DNA from: Nilaparvata lugens
Lineage: Eukaryota; Arthropoda; Insecta; Hemiptera; Delphacidae
DNA length: 64,000 nt
Assembly: GCF_014356525.2 (NCBI RefSeq)
Contig: NC_052506.1
Span: 12,584,783 to 12,648,782, forward strand
Reading direction: 5' to 3'
Shown here: positions 1 to 8,200 of the stretch, one piece after another
How the letters are laid out: every line of letters begins with the position of its first letter
How positions within the stretch are numbered: the stretch's first letter is position 1
Notes under the pieces: generated by a model
What the model saw: the letters and a program-made list of their open reading frames with translations, nothing else
The model's database searches: none
Told to the model about the DNA's origin: nothing
Made by a program: the position numbers and the translations under genes

Positions 1-284
1 AATTCATCAATACAGCATATATAAGTTTCACAGGTTTCATAAAATATCGGTTTCACGCTTTGAATCAATGATAATATGCATCACACAACAAAACTACAGA
101 GAACCCGGTTTCTAGGCTAGTTTTCAGAATGAATTAAAAGTAAAACACTATGTTTTTCAAGCTTTCCCCAAAAAAGTAGCGGTTACCAAATTCAAATTTA
201 TATTATCAATTGAATATTTATCAGCTAGTAATCTATTATCAATCTTTTTCAAATGTTTTAAATTACAATTATACTGGAATTAAC

Positions 285-405
285 CTTATCTTGGACTGTG
301 TCATCACCTACAAATTTGGAAGAAAAATAGCACAAGGACTACCTTATTATTTTATCTACCAATGTTATTACATTAGTGTCATTTGTATCATAAACTTTTC
401 TAAGT
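285..405 (+). repeat. Fragment of dispersed repeat T1 (retroposon 3' tail)
   Basis: Diverged copy of a repeat whose core reads roughly 'TCGGACT...TTATCTAAATTTGGGAGAG' followed by 'AATAGCACAAGG'. Related copies are seen near 8,335, 8,573, 14,275, 22,440 (inverted), 44,155 and 58,215. Several copies end in AATAAATAAAT-type tails, as expected of a LINE or SINE 3' end. No coding sequence is seen. Confidence 0.5.
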
Positions 406-434
406 TAACATTGTTGCTAGCTACAATTCATAAT

Positions 435-560
435 CACATAATTTGAACGTATAATAGTGCGTATGTGACACATAAATCAGATAATTTGAACGTATAATAA
501 TTCGAATGCGACACATAAATCACATAATTTGAACGTATAATAATGCGAATGTGACATAGT
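435..560. repeat. 43-bp tandem repeat, three copies
   Basis: Three head-to-tail units begin at 435, 478 and 521, each built on 'ATAATTTGAACGTATAATA' followed by a 'GACACATAAATCA'-type end. The array lies just inside the first intron of the minus-strand gene whose exon 1 is at 574-585. Confidence 0.8.
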
Positions 561-573
561 GCAGGCTACTCAC

Positions 574-585
574 CAAGACCTTCAT
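574..585 (-). CDS. First coding exon of a cuticular-protein-type gene (rest off window)
   Basis: On the minus strand the sequence reads ATG AAG GTC TTG and then GTGAGTAGCC, a strong splice donor. The exon therefore encodes only Met-Lys-Val-Leu, the start of a signal peptide, and ends in phase 0. This tiny first exon behind a TATA promoter is typical of insect cuticular and other secreted protein genes. It matches exon 1 of the neighbouring gene at 10,977-10,988 in codons, donor and promoter layout. The downstream exons would lie left of position 1, so the product cannot be identified. The exon call rests on the promoter-exon-donor arrangement and the paralogy. Confidence 0.6.
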
Positions 586-626
586 GATGTGAGATGAGAG
601 AGCTAGTCTGCAAACAGTGTACGAGA

Positions 627-660
627 CCTGATGGACTTGGGTGATGCCGGAGTTTATATA
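627..660 (-). promoter_or_regulatory. TATA promoter of the left cuticular-type gene
   Basis: Minus strand TATATAAA at 653-660. About 30 bp downstream lies an initiator-like TCAGG near 627-631, and the ATG follows about 45 bp after that. Spacing is normal for an insect TATA-Inr core promoter. The start site is inferred. Confidence 0.6.
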
Positions 661-1295
661 CTGGACGCATCAAGGCCGGGTTCTCTGTCTGCCCGTGTAC
701 TTCCTTCTCCTTCTCGGCGAGTACACACCCTGAGGCAACCAGAAACAACTACCTACCTGGTTGGCCTGCCGGTCATTCCTCTTTCTCAAACTAAGCCCAC
801 TTAGCGGGCGGGGCTTTGCCATTTTTGGAGCTAAAATTGCAGCCATTCAATCAAGTGTTCAAGTGATGATCTTGAAAAAAGATGTAATTTCTCATGATGA
901 GAATCTTTTGATGATATTCTCCGATCAGTATTGATGCTTCGGATCAACAATTGAAAAAATTATCATGCTATTAAAAATTAAGTGACAGCTATATCTGGAT
1001 TGTATCTATTACATATTGTCCAGATGTATGGATCTTGGAAATAAATTTCAGTAGAATCTACAGTATTTTGTTCTCCACGATTGGATATCATTTATTACTA
1101 ACTCTTGTACCAGTTGATCGCATGGGAATCTTCCCATGATTCTCTCACATCAGTTTAGTGTGGATCTTGAAAATAAATCTCAGTAGAATTATTATTCTCT
1201 TCTTCACGATTGATCATCACTTATTACTAAATCTTGTACCAGTTGATCATTGCAACAATATGTTTTTCTTAATACACGTACATTTTTCTTGAAAC

Positions 1296-1471
1296 CTAAA
1301 GGTGCGTACAGATTTACGCGCCGCAAACATGAGCAATTCACTTTTAATCAGCTGATGCCAAGCTTTTTATATCTGTATCTTACCGTTTCTGTAAAAATAC
1401 AGATATAATCAGCTGATTAAAAGTGAATTGCTCATGTTTGCGGCGCGTATATCTGTACGCACCACCTTTAG
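1296..1471. mobile_element. Foldback MITE, family CTAAAGGTGCGTACAGAT
   Basis: Left end CTAAAGGTGCGTACAGAT is repeated inverted at the right end as ATCTGTACGCACCACCTTTAG. The interior is also palindromic: a segment with GAGCAATTCACTTTTAATCA appears in both orientations around a short spacer. Relatives lie at 40,450-40,640 and, with a diverged GC-rich interior, at 15,629-15,857. Non-coding. Confidence 0.8.
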
Positions 1472-2475
1472 ATTCAAGTAAGGAACTCATATCTGATGAC
1501 TTTGATGACAGGATTTTATCGAGTTTTCATTTACTCAGAGTGATGCTCTCATAGCTTCAGACTGCTTAAATTTGTGAAAACTTAAGTTTCTCCTATTTCA
1601 ACGTGCTTGTCGATTTAAGGTGGATTGTCACGTTTACAGTGCAATATTCTTGTAAAGGAAACAGTTTTGGGCTATCATGCCTGATGTTTCCAAAGTTGTA
1701 TTGCTTTTTTTCGAAATTAATAAATAAGTGGAAGTGACTGGAACAGTGAAAATATAATTTCCATGAGTTCTGATTGGACTATTTTCTCTCAGCACGGTCG
1801 AGCCAGTATGAATAGTCCCATTAGATCATATGGGAATAATATTCTCACTGTACCGGTTACTTTCACTGGCACTGATATGTGGGAATTCACATATCACTTG
1901 CTGATATAATGTGTTAACTCACATATCACATATCACTTGTGGGAATTCACATATTATCGCTTTCTTGTTTGGACGCAGTAAACAGTCCAGAGGTGTTAAA
2001 CCCGCTTAGTTTAGTTGTATATAGACATATAATAAACAATCTGTGGATAGTTTTTATTTTATGATATAAGCCAGTCGAGTACAGAGCTGCAGCGTTTGTT
2101 GTTCGTAGGATGAGTAAGTAGGGCTTACTGATTCAACCTTTTAAACCCTGTTAGTTCATTGAGAAGAGAAACCGCAACCTATCTCATTCCTTACTTCTAG
2201 TAGTTCGCTCTTTGGGATAAAACGTCACCCATAGTCGGAAGTATTTTAAATTATATTCATTATCCAGATTCAAGTGTTATAATCTGAGTTAGAATGATCT
2301 CATTGAAGCCTCTCTATGCATGTCCTTCACATAATTTGTATTTTATTGAGCGACTTCACTGCAGTCTTGATATGTGTGTCAACTACCGGTGTTTTCGTTG
2401 CTGAAGTGATGAAAAGTGAGGATTTCCGTTGAAATTTGAGAGAATTCAAATCTTACAGTTGCCTGAGTGGTTATT

Positions 2476-2615
2476 ACATTCAATTCAATTCAATTTATTC
2501 AATTATTCAGAATTACACAACTTACAGAAAAGTACCACAGACTTACGCCCAAAACGGTTTCAATTCTAATTAATACAGCAGTCCAAATGTAGCTAGGTTA
2601 TGTGCCACTTCAAAA
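2476..2615 (-). repeat. Repeat T2 (retroposon 3' tail), inverted copy
   Basis: Reverse-strand relative of 41,210-41,352. Both share 'ACATTTGGACTG', 'CCGTTTTGGGC' and 'AGTTGTGTAATTCTGA' and end in an AATAAA-rich tail. This is probably the 3' end of a non-LTR retrotransposon or a SINE. Confidence 0.6.
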
Positions 2616-2651
2616 TTCTTCAATAACACATGAATAGTTCTCAAAAATCAC

Positions 2652-2927
2652 TTTTTGTGTAGTTGAGAAGTTGATATTGTGGTAATTATTCATATTGAAT
2701 GAAAAAGACTAAGAAATTGTCAAAAACCACGGATTTATTGATCCTTAGAACGACCGGTTTCGGTTATTACACCATTGTCAATCTCTGATATACTCAGAGA
2801 GGTTTATCCTCAGAGGACAGAGGTTTATCAGAGATTGACAATGGTGTAATAACCGAAACCGGTCTTTCTAAGGGTCAATAAATCTGTGGTTTTTGACAAT
2901 TTCTTAGTCTTTTTCATTTAATCTCAT
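2652..2927. mobile_element. Palindromic hammerhead-like element, copy A
   Basis: Two inverted arms meet at a short centre near 2,800-2,830. Arm features are GAAATTGTCAAAAACCAC, then GACCGGTTTCGGTTATTACACC, given here as two motifs that run on into CATTGTCAATCTCTGATA. The + arm carries the cassette AGAGA-UUGACAA-U-GGU...ACC-GAAAC-CG-GUC-UUUCU (2,830-2,869) and the other arm carries its inverse. AAATCAC at 2,645-2,651 and 2,928-2,934 may be a target duplication. Copies B, C and D are at 24,525, 32,561 and 49,517. Confidence 0.75.
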
Positions 2928-3970
2928 AAATCACATGATAGATTCTCTTGTTTTAACAAGGACATGCTTGCCGCCACTTTATACGACTATTGTACGTTCT
3001 GTAGGAATTGAATAAATAATTCAAACAACGCCGTACTCTGTTGAGGAAAGAGAATATTTCAAATTCATTTATACGATTAAGCATCTCCCTACTGTAATAA
3101 GTGAACATACTTGTTTGTATATTCCACTCAAACCTTATCCTCAGACTATTGCAGTTGTTGTAAGTCAGGGAGAATCAAGTTAGACACGGCACGACCCCAA
3201 GTTCAATCTCCGAAGTATATTCAATTGACTGTCTTATTACCAATGCTTTCTGGCTCTTCAAGACTAGAATCTGTCACAGTTGTACATAGTCTTGCAGATT
3301 CTTATTGTATCTACCGTGGGTCTCAGAATGTGTCGATTGGAATGAATGTCAATTCTTAGCGCATGTACTTCAACGTCTTGAATTAATCCGAATCGTGTTC
3401 TCAATATCGAATATTTCAGCTCTATCCCTTTGATCTCAGGTACTGTACAAATTCCCTTTGATGACTGAGAGTGTATACACCATTGTATTTTAATTTGGAG
3501 AGATAGATTCAATCCATTTTATATTCTGCTGGTGATGCTACTGTCTCATTCTTGAAGTTTTATCTCGCTATTGAACTTGAAGCTCGTTACTTTTAGTTCT
3601 CATTCCTTTTCAAGTGATGGTGGTTTGTTGCATGTTGAAAAACTAATACCATTACATTTCTATATGTAGTCATCAAGTAATTCCGCTTCCACATTCTTGT
3701 CAAGTGCATATACAAACAACGACGAGCTCTAAAGTGTGGGTGGCTACTATGTCATCGCTCGTCTTCACTCCGCCCGTATAGATGTGTTCAGCGAGCCGCT
3801 TGGCAAGCGACTTGGCAGACTACTTGGGGAGAATGTGGCGCTGTCATAAGAGGACGAGTCATGTATTCTTTATGGCTAAATAATAATCCAGTTTGTTGTT
3901 TTGGTGAAACGTTGAATATAACAATCCAGTAATAATATCATATTACTTTAGATTACCTAGATTTCAAAGA

Positions 3971-3976
3971 TTTATT
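3971..3976 (-). promoter_or_regulatory. Candidate poly(A) signal of the cuticular gene
   Basis: AATAAA on the minus strand about 480 bp past the stop codon at 4,452. Nearer AT-rich variants exist, so this choice is tentative. Confidence 0.25.
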
Positions 3977-4451
3977 CAATTCTGACTTGAAAGCATAATT
4001 TTTGTGATAATAGTAAATTGAAAATAATGAATTTATAATGATGAGCTATTTTGTTCCATGAAGTACCTGCCATAGTTGAAGAGGTGAAGAGGTAATTTCT
4101 ATATAGTGGTATGCTATCGCGTATCCATGTATTTCGGAATAGTTTAATAATTTTAGTTATGAAAGGAGAAGAATTCAAAGGAAAAGCCATTATTTTTTTT
4201 ATAAAATATATTATTAAATCGTATAAAAACAAAACATTAGATTTTTACATTTTTTTAAATAAGATAAAAAAGCAATAATCAGCAGCTATGTACAAAAACA
4301 AGGAACAAACTTGAACACATGGCAAAATCGGTTGGTCGTTTCCGTAATTGAACACTCACTCGGTGAACGGTGTTAAAGCCCAGCCGTGGTCTCGGTCGGT
4401 TCTGGCTCTGAACACGTCGTTGGTCGGGGAATTGTCGGCAGCCGGTGTGAT

Positions 4452-5237
4452 CTAGTCGACCCTGTAGGAGACAGCGTGGCCGGGGTTGTTGACGATGGTG
4501 GTCAGGATGGCGGGGCGCACTGCGGGGTAGGGAGCGGGCGCTGGCACGGGGGCTGGGGCTGGTTTAGGTGCGGGAGCCGGGGCCGGGAGTGGCGCGTAGA
4601 GGGCGGCAGCTGGGTACACGTATGGTGCTGGGGGTGGTGGAGCTGGCTTAGGTGCTGGAGGTGGGGGCACTGGCAGAGGGGCAGCGTAGATAACTGGAGC
4701 GGGCAGCACGTAGGGCTTGGGTGCTGGGGGTGGAGCTGGGGTGGTTGGTGCTGGTGGTGGAGGTGGGGGTGGTGCTGGCAGAGGGGCGGCATAGATGACT
4801 GGTGTCGGGTACACGTAGGGGGCTGGTGCAGGTGGAGCGGGCTTTGGTGCTGGGGGTGGTGGAGGTGGTGGAGCTGGGTGTGAAGCCAAGATCAGGTAGG
4901 AGGATGGCACGTGGGGAAGTGGTGCTGGAGCTGGTGCTGGAGCTGGCTTTGGAGCTGGTGCTGGAGCTGGAGCTGGAGCAGGGTAGACTGGAAGTGGGTG
5001 TGGGGGTGGCAGGGGCACAGTGCTGGCAGGGAAGATGGCGTGGCGCTTGCCCCTCAGCTTGGCCAGAGCGATCTCGTGAAAGTGGGCTGCCTTGGCGTGG
5101 GCGACCGCAGGTGGGTCGACGGGCAGGTTGTTGGATGCCACTCGGTAGCCACCCGCGTCGGCGATGTAGTCAGTGCGCACCACCTTGCCCTCGGTGTCAA
5201 CATAGCTGAAGCTGCCGATCTTGTTTCCGTAAGCGTC
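4452..5237 (-). CDS. Cuticular gene exon 3 (C-terminal part)
   Basis: The acceptor TTGGATTGCAG precedes GAC GCT TAC GGA. The exon encodes 261 residues and a TAG stop. It begins with DAYGNKIGSFSYVD, the main half of the R&R core, and continues into PAP/PPP-rich sequence. GGT/GCT-rich triplets open long spurious ORFs on the plus strand (4,386-4,883, 4,802-5,209 and 4,911-5,276). Confidence 0.85.
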   Translation of the reverse strand, partial: DAYGNKIGSFSYVDTEGKVVRTDYIADAGGYRVASNNLPVDPPAVAHAKAAHFHEIALAKLRGKRHAIFPASTVPLPPPHPLPVYPAPAPAPAPAPKPAPAPAPAPLPHVPSSYLILASHPAPPPPPPPAPKPAPPAPAPYVYPTPVIYAAPLPAPPPPPPPAPTTPAPPPAPKPYVLPAPVIYAAPLPVPPPPAPKPAPPPPAPYVYPAAALYAPLPAPAPAPKPAPAPVPAPAPYPAVRPAILTTIVNNPGHAVSYRVD

Positions 5238-8200
5238 CTGCAATCCAACATCAACAGTTTTATTAGTTTTGACTAGAGATTTCAAGCTGTTCACTCGAGG
5301 TTTCAACGAGGAACTTGTTGGGACGCCTCCTCAGTCACTGTGAAGGGATGTTGTATTGGAAAAGTGGTAAAGAAAACAAAAGAAATGAGATTGTCTTTAC
5401 ATGTTCCAAGTCGGTCAACTTGCACGAAAAATGTATTTCATTCCTATGACATGCTACTAAACCATAGATAATTCATATCTCATGAGTTATTCACGTGTTC
5501 CTGAACAAAAAGATCAACAATCTATTGGTATGAAGTGTCAATTGTGTCAATTGAAAAAGCTTTCTCAAATATGTACTTTGATGAAATTGTGCATCAATCA
5601 CATAATATGTGATATATTACTCGGGTTTAATAATCACATAAGGATATTTTACATAATTATCAGAAATTAGTTGAATAGAAATGAATGAAGTTGTTTGTAC
5701 CTGGACTGCGTTGTGGGTCTGAGTTGGCTCTGAGTGTCCGTACTTGGCCTGTCCCAACTCATCCTGAGCGTGGTACTTGGTGACTGGGGGTGGTGCTGGG
5801 TGGGGGGCAGGCACTGGTGCTGGAGCGGGTGCTGGTGCAGGGGGTGGGGGTGGTGCTGGCAGAGGGGCAGCATAGATCACGGGCAGAGGCAGTGGTGCCG
5901 GTGGAGGTGGAGGTGGAGGCGGTGGAGCAGGAGTGGTTGGTGGTGGTGGGGCTGGAGTGGTTGGGGGTGGTGGGGCAGGCTTGAAGTAGTAGGGCGAGTA
6001 CACCACATGTGCTGGTGGGGGTGGTGGTGGAGGTGGCGGCCTGATGACGATGGGTGCGGGGGCGGCATAGATGACGGCCGGTGCATCGGGTGGTGGCGGC
6101 GTGGTTGGTGGAGGTGGTGGCGGCGTGGGTGCTGGAGGCGGGGGTGCCGGGGCTGGTACGTAGTGGTGTGGCACTGGGTACACCAACGGTACGAATCCCT
6201 GGCTACAAGCCAACACGGCGCACAACACAACCTGCAACACACCACAATATAGAATATGTTGTACCATAGCTTACTGCTTTGCATTCCTGTCGGCAGATGC
6301 TCTTTTCATTCAACTGTTCTGCACTCTTCACGCGTCTTTATAATATTATTACTTGGGTTCAAATTCACCAAACATGAAAAATAGGTTTGAGTAGCAGTTG
6401 GTTCTAAATCAGATGATTTTGAATTGGTTTTGGAATAGGATTTTTTGTTTATTGACCGAGCGAAGTGAGGTCTAAGATTCAAGTCGACGGTTTGGCATTT
6501 CTCTTAATGTTTAAATGTTTTGTTTATATGTTTTCGCCCCACTTGGATGTAATGAGCTGGTTTACGTGCGTCATATGGAGGCCGAAAGTGATTGTTTTCT
6601 GACCAGGCCGGTAAAATTTTTACGGCCCTAGGGCTGTAAAATAACCTTGAAGTCAGCTGATTCTGATTTGATGTGAACGTGTTTACAAAATAGTTTATGA
6701 AACGGAATCAGTTTATGCTTCTAGAATTGAATAAAGTTTTTGCAATAAGATACTATCATTTTATTTGGATGAATGAAATACAAATGAGATATTATAAACT
6801 ATTCAAATTCAATTTTCAGAGTATAATAGAATCTAACCTCAAACCTCCTAGTAAAGCGTTTATCACGGAACATGGTGGATAAACGGAATCATTTTATGCT
6901 TCTAGAATTCAATAAAGTATTCTGTAATAATATACTATCATTTTATTTAAATGAATAAAATACAGATAAGATATATATTATAAACTATTCAAATAATTCG
7001 ATTTTCATAGAAGAATAGAACTTCTAACCTAAACTTCCATTGACATTCAGATCACATCAGATTGGCCGAATTTCAAGTGTGCTAAAACAGCTGATCAAAA
7101 ACTTTTTCAAGTGTGATAAACCAGCTGATCAAAAACTTTTTCAAGTGTGATAAACCAGCTGATCAAAAACTTTTCATTATTTTTGTGTTTATCATTCAAT
7201 AATTAAAACATTTATAATAATATCATCTTATTGTCATTTGGAAGAATAAAAAGTATAAACTCAATCTCTTACATAATTGAACATAATCTTTTAGGTTATT
7301 TAGACAAATCAGAATAAAAAATAAAAATACTTGGACAATTTCTTGATATTCAGATTTGCTAGAGCTATGACCTTCCACTTTTGCTTTCGGAAGTGCTTAT
7401 AATAGACAATGAGAATAATTATTATTCTCATATATATATTTTTTATTTTTCTGTGTGGCGAAAAATTACGTTCTCACCATGGGCAAAAATGTTTTTCCGG
7501 CTCTCAATCTTTTCTAGTCCTCGGCCTACGGCCTCGGACTTGAAAACCGATTTCGAGCCAGAAAAGTCTCATTTTCGGCCCTAGGTGCGAAATATACTAT
7601 TATATGTTGCGCATTTACGGCGAAACGCGGTAATAGATTTTCATGAAACTTTGACAGGTATGTCCCTTTTTTAATTGCGCGTCGACGTATATACAAGGTT
7701 TTTGGAAATTCTGCATTTCAAGGCTAATATAAAAGGAAAAAGGAGCCTCCTTCATACGCCAATATTAGAGTGAAAATCAGACTAAAGAATTATTCATCAT
7801 AAATCAGCTGACAAGTGATTACACAGATGTGTGGAGAAGAGACTGGCTTCTGTATTTCCATAAGGTCTATAGTTTCAATCAGGTACTTGTGGATGAGAAT
7901 ACTGCGTGAGGTCTACTGTTCACAGAACTACTAGTTTAGCATCAACTGGCGCTCAAACCAAGTTTTCGTTCAAGTGAATTCGGACTTAAATCATGCTCTA
8001 GATCCTTAACTATTTCATCTCATCAATGGTCAAATTTGCTCTTATTCTACTGTCATGAGTTCTTCCTTGTTCATTCTTATGTTGAATGAGGGAATACCTG
8101 TATGTTAAGTGAGGAAAAACCTTCTAGAAGTTTTCTGGTCTTTCCCCACCATTATAACTTATAACATAGCTTCAGTATAATTATACAACATAGCCATTAC

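Larger units (their letters stand above)
661..3970. other. Intergenic tract between the two cuticular-type genes; no gene recognised
   Basis: Upstream region of the left gene and 3' flank of the complete cuticular gene. It holds a diverged direct duplication (about 1,028-1,122 and 1,159-1,250), a foldback MITE, a T2 retroposon tail and a palindromic hammerhead-like element. ORFs at 3,111-3,359 (+) and 3,264-3,512 (-) show no recognisable domain. I see nothing supportable in 1,480-2,470 or 2,940-3,960. Confidence 0.5.
6457..7934 (+). mobile_element. CTAGT-type (Helitron-like) element, interrupted copy
   Basis: Begins TTGACCGAGCGAAGTGAGG and ends with GTTCACAGAACTACTAG followed by T. Copies of the same family are at 14,398-15,027 (-), 17,644-18,046 (+), 61,237-61,513 (+, partial) and 61,593-61,997 (-). 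Intact copies are about 400 bp. Here the element is interrupted by 6,533-7,600. A CTAG 3' end followed by T suggests a non-autonomous Helitron, but no canonical TC 5' end is seen, so the class is uncertain. Confidence 0.6.

Noticed and set aside
4386..6252. Long plus-strand ORFs rich in Trp, Gly and Val
   Set aside because: They are antisense to the Pro/Ala-rich cuticular exons. GGT/GCT triplets keep all frames open and no domain or splice logic supports them.
6232..6267. Upstream ATG giving MVQHILYCGVLQ as a start for the cuticular protein
   Set aside because: A strong acceptor (TGTGTTGCAG) lies exactly before VVLCAVLACSQG, and joining the MKVL exon gives a far better signal peptide.
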